Of a DNA stretch of 64,000 bases, positions 40,133 to 50,939 are shown one piece after another (positions within the stretch are counted from its first letter, which is position 1; each line of letters opens with the position of its first letter). The notes below the pieces were generated by a model, which saw only the letters and a program-made list of their open reading frames with translations, made no database searches and had not been told where the DNA came from. The stretch comes from Haematobacter massiliensis (GTDB taxonomy: Bacteria; Pseudomonadota; Alphaproteobacteria; Rhodobacterales; Rhodobacteraceae), in the NCBI RefSeq assembly GCF_000740795.1, contig NZ_JGYG01000012.1:1-64000 (forward strand), in the 5' to 3' direction. Made by a program: the position numbers and the translations under genes.

Positions 40133-42541
40133 ATGGGAAGTCTCAGCGCCCCAGCCACGAACGATGCACTAGGCAGGCTTCTCGCCGACTATCATCCGAA
40201 GAGCGGCGTTCCCGACGAGTTGCTCGATAGAAGCGGACGGGTGCGCCCGGTCTGGCGCGCCTTCATGGAGCGTCTCTCCCTCATGACGGAGGAGGAGATC
40301 CGGTCCCGCGCGGCCCGGGCGGATCAGTATCTCCGCGATGCGGGCGTGTTCCATCGTCAGTACGGCACGGCCGATGCAGCCGACCGCGACTGGCCGCTCA
40401 GCCCTGTGCCGCTGCTCCTGCCCGAGAGCGAATGGCGCACCCTCTCGGCAGGCCTGATCCAGCGGGCGAACCTGCTGGAGGCGCTGGTGGCCGATCTCTA
40501 CGGTCCCAACCGCCTCGTGCGAGAGGGTTATCTGCCGGCGGAACTGGTGGCGGCCAACCCGGAGTGGCTCCGCCCGTTGGTCGGTGTCACGCCGAAATCG
40601 GGAGATTTCCTGCATTTCCTTGCCTTCGACCTCGGACGCGGCCCGGACGGCGATTGGTGGGTGCTGAGCGACCGGGCGCAGGCGCCCTCCGGCGCGGGCT
40701 TCGCGCTGGAGAACCGGATCGCTACGGGACGCGCGTTCCCGGATGCGATCGCGGAGCAGAATGTCCACCGCCTCGCCGGCTTCTTTCGGGCCTTCCGCGA
40801 CCGTCTGATGGACCTGAGGGGCGGGGAGGACGAACGCATCGGCATCCTGACCCCCGGCCCGATGAGCGAGACCTATTTCGAACATGCCTTTATCGCCCGC
40901 TACCTCGGTTTCAGCCTGCTGGAGGGGGACGACCTGACGGTGCGGAACGGCGCGCTCCTGATCCGCACCGTCGCGGGGCTGCGGCCGATCAGCGTTCTGT
41001 GGCGGCGCATGGACGCCGCCTGGACGGACCCGATGGAGCTGAACGAGGCGTCGCGTCTGGGCACACCGGGCCTGCTCGGGGCGATTCGTGCGGGCAACCT
41101 CGCGATGGTGAACGCCCTCGGCTCCGGTGTTGTGGAGATGCGGGCGCTGCTCGCCTTTCTTCCGCGCATCTCGGAGGCGATGACCGGTGCGCCGCTCCTG
41201 CTGCCGAACATCGCCACCTGGTGGTGCGGGCAAGCGGCGGAGCGGGATCACGTCCGGCGGCACGCAGGCGAGATGACGATCTCTCCCGCGCTTTCCAACA
41301 GGCTGTTCTTCGATCTCGAGCCAGAGGCCGCCGTCGCCGGCCGGTTCCGGGGTGAGCCGCCCGCCCCCTCCCTCGACGAGTGGATCATGGCAGGAGGCGG
41401 CGATCTGGTGGGGCAGGAAGCCGTACACCTTTCCACCATGCCCGCGCTGGTGGAGGGGCGGCTGGTGCCGCGTCCTTACAGCCTCCGCGTCTATCTGGCG
41501 CGGACGGCGGAGGGCTGGACGGTCATGCCGGGCGGCTTTACCCGGATCGGCACGTCGGAGGATCCGACGGCCGTCGCGCTCCGTCAGGGTGCTTCCGTGG
41601 CGGATGTCTGGGTCGTGGCCGATGCGCCGGTCGAGACCGACACCATGATCCAGCGGCCGAGCGTGGCTGAGTTCCGGCGACAGGCGCCGCTTTTGCCCGC
41701 GCGTGCCGCAGACAACCTCTACTGGCTGGGCCGATATGTCGAGCGCGCGGAAACGACGGTCCGGCTGCTGCGCGCCTGGCACGCCCGCGTGGCCGAGACA
41801 GGAGAGCAGGACGCGCCGCTCCAGTTGCTGATCGGCGACTGCCTTGAGGATCGCGGTGCAGAGCCGGGGGGCGGTGTCCCCGCTGGACTGCGCGACATGC
41901 TCCGCGGCGCGCTGACAGCGGCGAGCCATGTCCGCGATCGGTTTTCCGTTGATGGCTGGATGGCGCTTACCGATCTCGACAGCACCGCGGGGCGGCTGGC
42001 AGGTGTGCTGAAACCCGGCGATGACGGTGCGCGGGGAATGAGTGTCCTGCTTCGCAAGATCACCGGCTTCTCCGGCCTGGTGCATGAGAACATGTATCAT
42101 ACAATGGGCTGGCGCTTTCTCTCCACCGGGCGGGCGCTTGAGCGGGCACTGGGAACCGCGCGGCTGCTCGCCGTTCTGGCCGATGAGGCGGCGCCCGATG
42201 GCGCGCTCGATGTCGCGGTGGAGGTCGGGGACAGCGTGATGACCCACCGTAGCCGCTTCGCCGCAGAGGCCAACCGCGCAACCGTCATCGACCTGTTGGC
42301 GCTGGACCGTCTGAACCCACGCGCGGTGCTTTATCAGCTCGATCTGATCCAGGAGCGTATGGGTATGCTGTGGCGGGGGCAGGGCAATGCGCCGATGGGA
42401 GAGGTGGAGCGCGCGGTTCTGCGCCTGCGCACCCGCGTCGCCACCGCGACACCGGAAGAACTGACCAGCCCCGCGCTCGATGCCGTGGCGGAGGGTCTGG
42501 GCGAGATCTCCGTTCTCATCGGGCGGAAGTGGCTGATCTGA
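40133..42541 (+). CDS. Circularly permuted ATP-grasp protein fused to alpha-E domain
   Basis: 802-residue protein, second gene of the cassette, starting at ATG 40133 immediately after the previous stop. The first part (about 70-470) matches the circularly permuted ATP-grasp family (DUF404/DUF407), with ANLLEALVADLYGPNRL, RAQAPSGAGFALENR, GILTPGPMSETYFEHAFIAR and LVPRPYSLRVYLA. From about 523 the alpha-helical alpha-E domain (DUF403) begins: ARAADNLYWLGRYVERAETT, later MYHTMGWRFLSTGRALERAL. In other genomes these are separate genes; here they are fused. Predicted ATP-dependent peptide or amide ligase; substrate unknown. Confidence 0.93.
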   Translation: MGSLSAPATNDALGRLLADYHPKSGVPDELLDRSGRVRPVWRAFMERLSLMTEEEIRSRAARADQYLRDAGVFHRQYGTADAADRDWPLSPVPLLLPESEWRTLSAGLIQRANLLEALVADLYGPNRLVREGYLPAELVAANPEWLRPLVGVTPKSGDFLHFLAFDLGRGPDGDWWVLSDRAQAPSGAGFALENRIATGRAFPDAIAEQNVHRLAGFFRAFRDRLMDLRGGEDERIGILTPGPMSETYFEHAFIARYLGFSLLEGDDLTVRNGALLIRTVAGLRPISVLWRRMDAAWTDPMELNEASRLGTPGLLGAIRAGNLAMVNALGSGVVEMRALLAFLPRISEAMTGAPLLLPNIATWWCGQAAERDHVRRHAGEMTISPALSNRLFFDLEPEAAVAGRFRGEPPAPSLDEWIMAGGGDLVGQEAVHLSTMPALVEGRLVPRPYSLRVYLARTAEGWTVMPGGFTRIGTSEDPTAVALRQGASVADVWVVADAPVETDTMIQRPSVAEFRRQAPLLPARAADNLYWLGRYVERAETTVRLLRAWHARVAETGEQDAPLQLLIGDCLEDRGAEPGGGVPAGLRDMLRGALTAASHVRDRFSVDGWMALTDLDSTAGRLAGVLKPGDDGARGMSVLLRKITGFSGLVHENMYHTMGWRFLSTGRALERALGTARLLAVLADEAAPDGALDVAVEVGDSVMTHRSRFAAEANRATVIDLLALDRLNPRAVLYQLDLIQERMGMLWRGQGNAPMGEVERAVLRLRTRVATATPEELTSPALDAVAEGLGEISVLIGRKWLI

Positions 42542-42553
42542 GCAGGAGGGCCC

Positions 42554-43432
42554 ATGCGTTATGAGCTGAAGATGAGCCTCGATTATATCTATGAGGGCGG
42601 GGCGGAGGCCGGGCGGCACCTGCTGCGGATCGTTCCGCTTCAGCTCGCCGGGGAGCAGCGCGTGGAGGAAAGCCGTGTGACGGTCGATCCTTCACCGGCG
42701 GAATGGCACGAGCGGACGGATTTCTTCGGCAACAGGGTGATCGAACTCGCCTTCGACGGGCTGGTGGAGGAGACATGCTTCCGCCTTGAGGCGCGGGTGG
42801 AGCGGCTGCCGCAGGGCGCGCTGTTCGATGTTTCGCCGCGACTTGCCGACATCGCGCGAGAGGTGATGGAGCATCGCGATCTGGGGCCGGAGTCGCCGCA
42901 TCATTTTCTTGGCCCTTCGGCCCGTGTGCCGCGCGCCGCCGCGCTTATCGGCTATGGACACGGGTTGGCGCTGCCCGATCCGACGGTCTGGGAAACGGTC
43001 GTGGCGCTCGGGCAAGCGGTTCATCGTGACATGATCTATGATCCCGACGCGACGGAAGTGGACACCCCTGTGCTGGAGGCATTCGCCGCCCGCCGTGGCG
43101 TGTGTCAGGACTTTGCCCATGCGATGATAGGCGCGCTCCGCGGGCTCGGGATTCCGGCGGGTTACGTCTCGGGTTTCCTGCGCACCGAACCGCCCCCCGG
43201 CGCTCCCCGGCTTGAGGGGGCAGATGCCATGCATGCCTGGGTGCGGGCATGGTGCGGGCATGAGATGGGCTGGCGCGAATACGATCCGACCAATGCAATG
43301 GCGGTGGGGGAGGATCATATCGTCATCGCGCAGGGGCGCGACTATGCCGATGTCTCACCCGTTCGCGGCGCGCTCCGCACAGCGGGCAGCCAGAGTTCGG
43401 AGCAGGCGGTGGATGTCATCCCTCTTGGCTGA
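42554..43432 (+). CDS. Transglutaminase-like protein
   Basis: 292-residue stand-alone transglutaminase-like protein, last gene of the cassette (12 bp after the ATP-grasp gene, with an AGCAGGAGGGCC site). It has the N-terminal beta region (YELKMSLDYIYEGGAEAG, RIVPLQL) and a complete triad: Cys184 in RRGVCQDFAHAMI, His227 in DAMHAWVRAW and Asp244 in YDPTNAMAVGEDHIVIAQGRD-type context. Such proteins are thought to hydrolyse or transfer amide bonds, in keeping with the ATP-grasp neighbour. A proteasome-like (Anbu) gene often follows in related clusters, but is absent here. Confidence 0.94.
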   Translation: MRYELKMSLDYIYEGGAEAGRHLLRIVPLQLAGEQRVEESRVTVDPSPAEWHERTDFFGNRVIELAFDGLVEETCFRLEARVERLPQGALFDVSPRLADIAREVMEHRDLGPESPHHFLGPSARVPRAAALIGYGHGLALPDPTVWETVVALGQAVHRDMIYDPDATEVDTPVLEAFAARRGVCQDFAHAMIGALRGLGIPAGYVSGFLRTEPPPGAPRLEGADAMHAWVRAWCGHEMGWREYDPTNAMAVGEDHIVIAQGRDYADVSPVRGALRTAGSQSSEQAVDVIPLG

Positions 43433-43624
43433 GCCGCGCCACTGCCGGGAGACGTGTTGACACATGAGGATATCGGCAACGGAGAACTTGGTGGGAGCTG
43501 CTCCCACCTGCCAAGCCAGCCAGCGGCGTCAGCTCTTCGCGCTTCGCGGCCTCTGGCTGAGCCGCTCCCCTCCGAAACGGCGACTCCCGGAGGTACCGGT
43601 GGCGCCATTCGCGCTCGTGAACCC

Positions 43625-44203
43625 CTAGAAACGCCGCCAGAGCGACAGTTCCACATAGTTGCCCTTCTTGCCATGCCCGGCGGAGATGCGGCTTTCGGAC
43701 GCGAGCGGCAGAGGTATGCCTGTCGCATGCAGACCGAAGCGGCTGCCCTGCCATGTGTCCGATACTTCCGGCCCGAACCACGGCCCGTCGTCGCCCAGTC
43801 TGAAGCCGGTTGCGGCGCGAAGGTTGCGATCGGTTTCCTTAACCCATTGCCCCCGGAAGCTGGTCATCCAGTCCTGGTTGTCCCACCAGAAATCCAGCGC
43901 GCCGAGCGGGTTCGCGTCATCCTTCTGCTCCACGCCGGCCAGTGCCGTGAGATAGGCGCCATGCCCGACAAAACGCCAGCCCCCCGCAAGGGCCAAGCGG
44001 GTGCCGCCGTCGTCCGGGCGGCCGATCTCGACCGTCCCGACCGGGCCGGAACTGTCCAGACCGCTGAAGGTGCCCATCAGCCCGACACCGCCATAGGTGC
44101 TTCCCGCCGATCGCTCTGCGGAAAGGTAGGCAAGCGAACGGGGTTCCGCCACGACGCTTGCCGCAGGCAGGAGGGCGAGGATGAGCACGGATATAAATCG
44201 CAT
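43625..44203 (-). CDS. Exported beta-barrel-like protein, possibly BcsS-like
   Basis: 192-residue protein with a signal peptide (FISVLILALLPAASVVA, cleavage before EP). The mature part alternates hydrophobic and polar residues, is rich in Gly and Trp (ALDFWWDNQDWMTSFRGQW, PWFGPEVSDTWQGSRFGL) and ends in an aromatic residue (LSLWRRF), the terminal signal of outer-membrane beta-barrels. It resembles the cellulose-synthesis BcsS family from general pattern, but no cellulose genes are nearby, so the assignment is weak. Last gene on this strand after the hydrolase cluster, 60 bp from it. Nothing was found in 43433-43624. Confidence 0.65.
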   Translation of the reverse strand: MRFISVLILALLPAASVVAEPRSLAYLSAERSAGSTYGGVGLMGTFSGLDSSGPVGTVEIGRPDDGGTRLALAGGWRFVGHGAYLTALAGVEQKDDANPLGALDFWWDNQDWMTSFRGQWVKETDRNLRAATGFRLGDDGPWFGPEVSDTWQGSRFGLHATGIPLPLASESRISAGHGKKGNYVELSLWRRF

Positions 44204-44263
44204 GTCATCGGATAAACCCCATGCGGCAAGGGATTGCAACCAGTGGATTATATCGACTTTTCT

Positions 44264-44964
44264 CTACCTGTCGCAGCAGAGCATTTCGGCAAGCTCGTCG
44301 GGGGCCGACAGAAACGGCGAGTGGGATGTCGCCAGCCGCCGGACTGCGGCTGCCGGCCAGTCGCGCACCATTGTGGCCTGAAACGCAGGGGGTATCGCGC
44401 GATCTTCGGTGCAGAGGATGTAGCGGCGCGGCAGCGCAACCGCGGCATCCGTGTCCGGCACGGGCGTCTCCTGCGGTGCGACAGGCTCCGGGCAGAGCAG
44501 CGCGGCCGCGCGGGCGGCACTCTCCGGCGGGCAGTCATGATAGAAAAGCAACTCAGCCAGGTCTGCGCGAAAGGTAAAGGCGGCGCCACCGTCCGTCATG
44601 ACATAGCTGCCCCGGAGCGGCTGGTCGGGCCAGGCTTTGCGCATCTCCCGCAGTGATCTGCCCGGCTCGGGCACATAGGCCGCAAGATAGACAAGCTGTT
44701 CGATCCTGCCCGGCACAAGCGCCGCCGCCGCGGTGATCGGAAAGCCGGCGAAGGAGTGCCCGACCAGGACCGAGGGCTGATCTATCGCTCTGGCCACGCG
44801 CTCGGCAAAGCCCGCGAGCGTCGCCTCCCGCGCGGGTGTGTTGTCCTCTCCCCGGCAGGGGAGGTCTATGGCCACCGTCTCATGGCCGCGTCGACGGAGC
44901 GCCGCTTCCACAGCCGACCAGCACCATGCGCCGTGGCAGGCGCCGTGGACCAGCACGAACCGCG

Positions 44965-44968
<4 letters not shown>
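44264..44968 (-). CDS. Alpha/beta hydrolase (salicylate-esterase-like)
   Basis: 234-residue hydrolase with no signal peptide. It begins RFVLVHGACHGAWCW, the oxyanion-hole segment of plant-type esterase/hydroxynitrile lyase relatives, and has the nucleophile elbow LVGHSFAG with Ser72; the catalytic His lies in TSHSPFLSAPDEL near the C-terminus. Substrate unknown. ATG 44968 overlaps the stop of the upstream hydrolase (ATGA). Fourth gene of a coupled four-gene run. Confidence 0.87.
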
Positions 44969-45908
<940 letters not shown>

Positions 45909-45909
<1 letters not shown>

Positions 45910-46886
45910 CAGACCGCCTTGGCAAGGGCGCGGTTGAACATCGCTGCATCGGTATTTCCGCCGGAGGCAACGACGATCACGGTCTCGCCCTCGATCTCAT
46001 CCGCGCGGTAGAGAGCCGCCGCCAGCGACGCCGCACCACCCGGCTCCAGAACGAGCTTCAGCCGCGTGAAGGCTTCGGCCATGGCGGAGAGCGCTTCGTC
46101 ATCAGAGACGACCAGCCCCGGCCCGCAGAGCCGCTTGATGACCGGGAAGGTGTTCTGCCCCAGCTCCGGCGACAGGATCGCGTCGCAGATGGAGCCGGTG
46201 AGCTTCAGGTTCCGCTCCCGATTGCCGGAGGCGACGGAGCGGGCGGCATCGTCAAAACCCTCCGGCTCGGCCGTCCGAACACGCAGGCCCGGCGCCTTTG
46301 CCTCAAGCGCCAGCGCGATGCCGCTCGTCAGCCCGCCGCCGGAGCAGTTGACGATCACATCCGCGGTGGTCAGGCCAAGCTCCGCGACCTGTTCCGCGAT
46401 CTCCAGCCCAACGGTGCCCTGACCGGCGATCACCTGCGGATCGTCGAAGGGATGCACGAGGGTGAGATTGCGGGCGGTCGCGATCTCCAGCCCGATCTCC
46501 TCGCGGCTGCGGTTGCCGCCACGATCATAGAGCACGACCTCCGCCCCATAGGCGCGGGTATTCGCGATCTTAAGGGCGGGAGCGTCTGCGGGCATGATGA
46601 TAACGGCTGGAACCCCATGCATCGCCGCCGCCGCCGCAACCCCCTGGGCATGGTTGCCGGAGGAAAAGGCCAGAACGCCGCTCGCGCGCTGCATCTCAGG
46701 CAGGGCGGAGATGGCAGACCAGGCACCGCGGAACTTGAACGATCCGGTGTGTTGCAGGCATTCCGCCTTCACAAGAACCCGCCGCCCGGCAATCTCGTCG
46801 ATGAAGGGGGAGGAGAGGAGAGGCGTGCGCCGGACTTCGGCCGGGAAGCGGGAGCGGGCGGCTTCGATGAGCGAGAGAGAGGTCAT
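45909..46886 (-). CDS. Threonine/serine dehydratase (PLP-dependent)
   Basis: 325-residue fold-type II PLP enzyme of the threonine ammonia-lyase group, which deaminates L-threonine or L-serine to a 2-oxo acid. It has the PLP lysine in HTGSFKFRGA (Lys51), FSSGNHAQGVAAAA, and the phosphate-binding glycine loop NCSGGGLTSG. It lacks a C-terminal ACT regulatory domain, so it is the short, catabolic or serine/aspartate-racemase-like form; the two cannot be separated by eye. ATG 46886 overlaps the stop of the upstream hydrolase (ATGA) and its own stop overlaps the next start. Confidence 0.93.
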
Positions 46887-47704
46887 TGGCAGGCTTTCAG
46901 GAAGGATCGAACCACGGCAAGGGAGACGGGTTCGTCGAGGAATGGTACATGGGCACGGTCGGGAACCTCGCCGAACAGGATGTCGGGGCGGCGGGCACGC
47001 ATGTCCTCGGCCATCGACTGGGTGAGCAGATCGGAATTGGCCGCGCGGATCAGCGCGACGGGCAGGTCCGCCAAAGCGTCGAACAGCGGCCACAGATCAG
47101 GAGGCGGGCCCTGGAAGGCAGCAAGGAACGCCTCGCGAAGCGCCGGGTCGTAGTTGATCTCCAGCCCCGAGGGAGTTTCGATGTAGTGATGGCGGACTTC
47201 CTCTTCCCAGCGATGGGCGGGGACATTCGCGAAGCCTGTCATGACGGAGGGCATGGCCTCCGCCGCCTCTGCATAGGTCTTCCACTTCGGATTGCGGCCG
47301 ATATAGGCAAAGATGGCCTCCAGCCCCGGTTTCGCGATTTCCGGTCCCACATCGACGAGACACAGGCCGCGGAGCCGTGCCTTTTGCGTCGCAGCAAGGA
47401 ACAACCCGTTCAATCCGCCGCGAGAGGTGCCGATGATCGCCGCCTTGTCTATGCCCAGATGGTCGAGCAGTTCCACGACATCGCGGGACTCACGCGGAAC
47501 GGTATAGGTCTTCTCTCCGGTCCACGCGGATTGCCCGCGCCCCCGGTAGTCGGGCCGGATCAGGCGGACATCGGGCAGATGCGGCGCCAGATAGTCGAAA
47601 TCCCGCCCCGTGCGCGACAGGCCCGACAGGCAAAGGACCGGGAGCCCGGAGCCCTCATCGGTATAGTGAATCTCCGCGCCGTCCGAGGCCTTGAATGTCG
47701 TCAT
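46883..47704 (-). CDS. Alpha/beta hydrolase
   Basis: 273-residue hydrolase, first of the four-gene coupled run. It has VLCLSGLSRTGRDFDYLAPH, RPDYRGRGQSAW, the elbow IIGTSRGG with Ser94, and a late DRAHVPFLDEP with the catalytic His. The order Gly-Thr-Ser-Arg-Gly-Gly around Ser is characteristic of epoxide-hydrolase/bromoperoxidase-like enzymes; substrate unknown. Start ATG 47704, four codons inside a longer frame. Confidence 0.9.
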   Translation of the reverse strand: MTTFKASDGAEIHYTDEGSGLPVLCLSGLSRTGRDFDYLAPHLPDVRLIRPDYRGRGQSAWTGEKTYTVPRESRDVVELLDHLGIDKAAIIGTSRGGLNGLFLAATQKARLRGLCLVDVGPEIAKPGLEAIFAYIGRNPKWKTYAEAAEAMPSVMTGFANVPAHRWEEEVRHHYIETPSGLEINYDPALREAFLAAFQGPPPDLWPLFDALADLPVALIRAANSDLLTQSMAEDMRARRPDILFGEVPDRAHVPFLDEPVSLAVVRSFLKACQ

Positions 47705-47785
47705 GCCGCTTCTCCCCATGATGCGGGGAGGAGACTGGCACAGCGGCGGGCAGGACGGAAGAGGCGGCGCGCCACGGCTCCCCTG

Positions 47786-48574
47786 TCAGAGGTTCTCCGG
47801 CTGCGGCATTCCTATGACGTGAAAGCCGCCATCGACGCGAATGATCTCGCCCGAGGTGCAGGCGCCGTAATCGGAGAGCAGATAGACCGCTGTCCCGCCG
47901 ATCGACTCGAGAGTGGCATTGGCACGGAGCGGCGCGTTCTCCTCCGTGAAGCGATAGGTCTTGCGCGCACCGCCGATCGCCGCGCCGGCCAGCGTCCGCA
48001 TCGGGCCGGGAGAGATCGCGTTGACCCGGATGCCCTGCGGGCCGAGGTCGTTCGCCAGATAGAGGACCGAGCTTTCCAGCGCTGCCTTGGCCACGCCCAT
48101 CACGTTGTAATAGGGCGTCACGCGCGTCGATCCCTGATAGGTCAGCGTAATGAGCGAGCCGCCCTCCGGCATCAGTTCCGCCGCGCGGCGGGCCACATCG
48201 ATGAAGCTGAAGCAAGAGATGGAGAGCGATGTCTTGAAGTTCTCGCGGCTGGTATTGATGAACCGGCCGGTCAGTTCCTTCTTGTCCGAATAGGCGATGG
48301 CGTGGACGAGAAAGTCGATCTGTCCCCATTCCGCCCGAAGCCGCGTGAAGCAGGCATCGAGCGAGGCATCATCCTGCACGTCCACGTCAATCAGGAATTC
48401 GGAGTTCACGGACGCGGCCAGCGGCTCCACCCGCTTGCCGAACGCCTCGCCCTGATAGGAGAACGCCAGCGCGGCGCCTTCTGCATGAAGCGCCTTCGCA
48501 ATGCCCCAGGCGATGGAGTGATCGTTCGCGACGCCCATCACCAGTCCGCGCTTGCCCGTCATCAATCCGGCCAT
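47786..48574 (-). CDS. fabI: Enoyl-[acyl-carrier-protein] reductase (NADH)
   Basis: Last reductive step of each fatty-acid elongation cycle, target of triclosan. The 262-residue protein begins LMTGKRGLVMGVANDHSIAWGIAKAL and has the FabI substrate motif YNVMGVAKAALE, where Tyr and Lys are catalytic, then AISPGPMRTLAGAAI. The gene follows fabB closely (3 bp gap) in the fabA-fabB-fabI operon, here all on the minus strand. Confidence 0.98.
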   Translation of the reverse strand: MAGLMTGKRGLVMGVANDHSIAWGIAKALHAEGAALAFSYQGEAFGKRVEPLAASVNSEFLIDVDVQDDASLDACFTRLRAEWGQIDFLVHAIAYSDKKELTGRFINTSRENFKTSLSISCFSFIDVARRAAELMPEGGSLITLTYQGSTRVTPYYNVMGVAKAALESSVLYLANDLGPQGIRVNAISPGPMRTLAGAAIGGARKTYRFTEENAPLRANATLESIGGTAVYLLSDYGACTSGEIIRVDGGFHVIGMPQPENL

Positions 48575-48577
48575 GGT

Positions 48578-49807
48578 CTACCCCAGGTACTTGCTCATGA
48601 TGAGCGTGGCATTGGTGCCGCCGAAGCCGAAGCTGTTGGACAGCACGCTGTCGAGCGCGACGTTTTCGCGGGTCTGGGTCGCGATCTCATCGGCATGGAT
48701 GGCGGGGTCGAGGTTTTCGACATTGGCGGAGCCGGCGATGAAGCCGCCGTTCAGCATGAGCAGCGAATAGATCGCCTCATGCACGCCCGTCGCGCCCTGG
48801 CTGTGGCCGGCCAGCGACTTGGTGGAGGAGATCGGCGGAACCTTGCCTTCTCCGAAGACGCGGCGCACCGCCTGCACCTCCGTCACGTCGCCCACCGGGG
48901 TCGAGGTGCCGTGCGCGTTGATGTAGTCGATGCTGCGGTCTTCGGGCAGGGTGGCGAGCGCCATGCGCATCGCCCGTTCGCCGCCCTCGCCCGAGGGCGC
49001 GACCATGTCGTAGCCGTCCGAGGTCGCGCCGTAGCCGGTCACTTCGGCATAGATCTTCGCGCCGCGGGCCAGCGCGTGCTCCAGCTCCTCAAGCACCACG
49101 ACACCGCCGCCGCCGCCGATGACGAAGCCATCCCGCGCCGCGTCGAACGGGCGGGAGGCCTTCTCCGGCGTGTCGTTGTATTTCGACGACATCGCGCCCA
49201 TCGCGTCGAACAGGCAGGAGAGGGTCCAGTGCACCTCTTCGCCGCCGCCGGCGAAGATCACGTCCTGTTTACCCATCTGAATCTGCTCCACCCCGTTGCC
49301 GATGCAATGGGCGGAGGTCGAGCAGGCGGAGGTGATGGAATAGTTCACGCCCTTGATCTTGAAGGGCGTGGCCAGCGTCGCGGAGTTGGTGGAGGACATG
49401 CAGCGCGTGACCATGAACGGCCCCATGCGCTTCGGCCCGCCTTTCTCGATCACCGTCTGGAAGGCGGTGAGAAAGTTCGACGTGGACGATCCGCCCGACC
49501 CCATGATGAGGCCGGTACGCTCATTCGACACGTCGCTTTCCGGCAGGCCGGAATCCTTCACCGCCTGCTCCATGGCGAGGAAGTTATAGGCCGCGCCCGC
49601 GCCCATGAAGCGCAGGTTCCGCTTGTCGATGTGGTCTTCCAGAACGATCTGCGGCACGCCGTGGACGTGGCACCGGAAACCGCGTTCGGCGTATTCCGGT
49701 GCAAAGACGATGCCCGAGCGCCCGGCCCGGAGGGAGGCTTCGACTTCACCGGCATTGTTGCCAAGCGGTGAGACGATGCCCAGTCCCGTGATGACGACCC
49801 GGCGCAT
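48578..49807 (-). CDS. fabB: 3-oxoacyl-[acyl-carrier-protein] synthase I
   Basis: Elongating condensing enzyme that, with FabA, makes the unsaturated fatty-acid branch. The 409-residue protein carries the thiolase-fold triad: nucleophile Cys in [13 protein letters not shown], and the His residues in [11 protein letters not shown] and [15 protein letters not shown], ending [12 protein letters not shown]. Second gene of the fab operon; fabA is 20 bp upstream. Confidence 0.98.
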   Translation of the reverse strand: MRRVVITGLGIVSPLGNNAGEVEASLRAGRSGIVFAPEYAERGFRCHVHGVPQIVLEDHIDKRNLRFMGAGAAYNFLAMEQAVKDSGLPESDVSNERTGLIMGSGGSSTSNFLTAFQTVIEKGGPKRMGPFMVTRCMSSTNSATLATPFKIKGVNYSITSACSTSAHCIGNGVEQIQMGKQDVIFAGGGEEVHWTLSCLFDAMGAMSSKYNDTPEKASRPFDAARDGFVIGGGGGVVVLEELEHALARGAKIYAEVTGYGATSDGYDMVAPSGEGGERAMRMALATLPEDRSIDYINAHGTSTPVGDVTEVQAVRRVFGEGKVPPISSTKSLAGHSQGATGVHEAIYSLLMLNGGFIAGSANVENLDPAIHADEIATQTRENVALDSVLSNSFGFGGTNATLIMSKYLG

Positions 49808-49826
49808 GGCTGGTCCTCCCCCTGTA

Positions 49827-50333
49827 TCAGTCGGTGAAGAGTCCGACCTTCATGTCGGTAGTGTTGTAGATTTCCTTGCCATCCGCCAGCATCCTGCCAT
49901 TGGCCATGCCAAGCTTCAGCTTCCGGTCGATGACGCGGGTGAAATCAACCAGATAGGTCAGCTTCCGCGTGGCGGGTGTCACCATGTCGGTGAACTTCAC
50001 CTCTCCCACGCCCAGGGCCCGACCGCGACCGGGCATTCCGCGCCAGCCGAGGTTGAAACCGGTGAGTTGCCAGAGTGCGTCCAGGCCGAGACATCCCGGC
50101 ATTACCGGGTCGCCGACGAAATGGCATTTGAAGAACCACAGGTCGGGGTTGATGTCATATTCCGCCACCACATGGCCCTTGCCGTGCAGCCCTCCATCGG
50201 CCGAAATATCGGTGATGCGATCCATCATCAGCATGGGAGGTTCGGGAAGCTGGGCATTGCCCTGTCCGAACAGCTCCCCTCGTGCGCAGAGAAGAAGACC
50301 TTCCTTGTCGAAGCTCGTCGGGTAGTCCGGCAT
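49827..50333 (-). CDS. fabA: 3-hydroxydecanoyl-ACP dehydratase/isomerase
   Basis: Introduces the double bond at the C10 stage of anaerobic unsaturated fatty-acid synthesis. The 168-residue product has the [10 protein letters not shown] opening, the catalytic His in [22 protein letters not shown]-type motif (split here: [11 protein letters not shown] then [12 protein letters not shown]) and [15 protein letters not shown]. First gene of the fabA-fabB-fabI operon, divergent from irr, an arrangement common in Rhodobacterales. Confidence 0.98.
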   Translation of the reverse strand: MPDYPTSFDKEGLLLCARGELFGQGNAQLPEPPMLMMDRITDISADGGLHGKGHVVAEYDINPDLWFFKCHFVGDPVMPGCLGLDALWQLTGFNLGWRGMPGRGRALGVGEVKFTDMVTPATRKLTYLVDFTRVIDRKLKLGMANGRMLADGKEIYNTTDMKVGLFTD

Positions 50334-50501
50334 GGGGCGCAGGCGTCCTTTGTCCTTGATCTGGGCTGCCCCCCTCTATCACCGCGCTTGCCGTCAAAGC
50401 AAGTCCGGCCCCCTCTCTCCGCAGCCAGAGACCTTGCTGCACTGGGATTTGGGTTTGCAAATGTGTCGCATGGGGCTTAGATGAAGATCAGGAGAAGCCT
50501 T

Positions 50502-50939
50502 ATGTCAGCCAGCCAGAACATGTCAGCCGACGCGATCGACCGGGGGAGCCGCTGGCTCGCCGACGGGAGCGTGCGGCCTACGCGGCAACGTGTTGCGCTC
50601 GCTGCCCTGCTGGTCGGGGATGGCAAGAATCGGCATGTCACGGCAGAAAGCCTGTATGCCGCCGCGCTCGACAGCGGAGAGAAGGTCTCCCTCGCCACCG
50701 TCTACAATACGCTTCGCGCGTTCTGTGAGGCGGGGATCATGCAGGAAGTGCTGGTGGACGGGAACAAGTCCTATTTCGACACCCGCATCGACGATCACCC
50801 GCATTTCTACTGGGAAGATACGGCATCGCTTTCCGACGCGCCCGCCGATCAGCTTGAGATCGCCCGTATTCCCGAAGTGCCCGAGGGCATGCAGGTGAGC
50901 CGGGTCGATGTCGTGATCCGCCTCCGCCGCAGAGGCTGA
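50502..50939 (+). CDS. irr: Iron response regulator Irr (Fur family)
   Basis: 145-residue Fur-type DNA-binding protein of the Irr subgroup, which senses haem and controls iron and haem genes in alphaproteobacteria. Winged-helix part RPTRQRVALAALLVGDGKN and SLATVYNTLRAFCEAGIMQEV; the metal/haem-site segment DTRIDDHPHFYWEDT and the C-terminal SRVDVVIRLRRRG. Three in-frame ATGs are near; 50502 is favoured by AGGAGA six bases upstream. Divergent from fabA; the 168-bp gap contains a palindrome ATTTG-N6-CAAAT that could be an operator, untested. Confidence 0.93.
   Translation: MSASQNMSADAIDRGSRWLADGSVRPTRQRVALAALLVGDGKNRHVTAESLYAAALDSGEKVSLATVYNTLRAFCEAGIMQEVLVDGNKSYFDTRIDDHPHFYWEDTASLSDAPADQLEIARIPEVPEGMQVSRVDVVIRLRRRG

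Noticed and set aside
50440-50465. Irr/Fur operator between fabA and irr (ATTTG-N6-CAAAT)
   Set aside because: The palindrome does not match the iron control element or a Fur box as I know them; kept only as a remark under irr.
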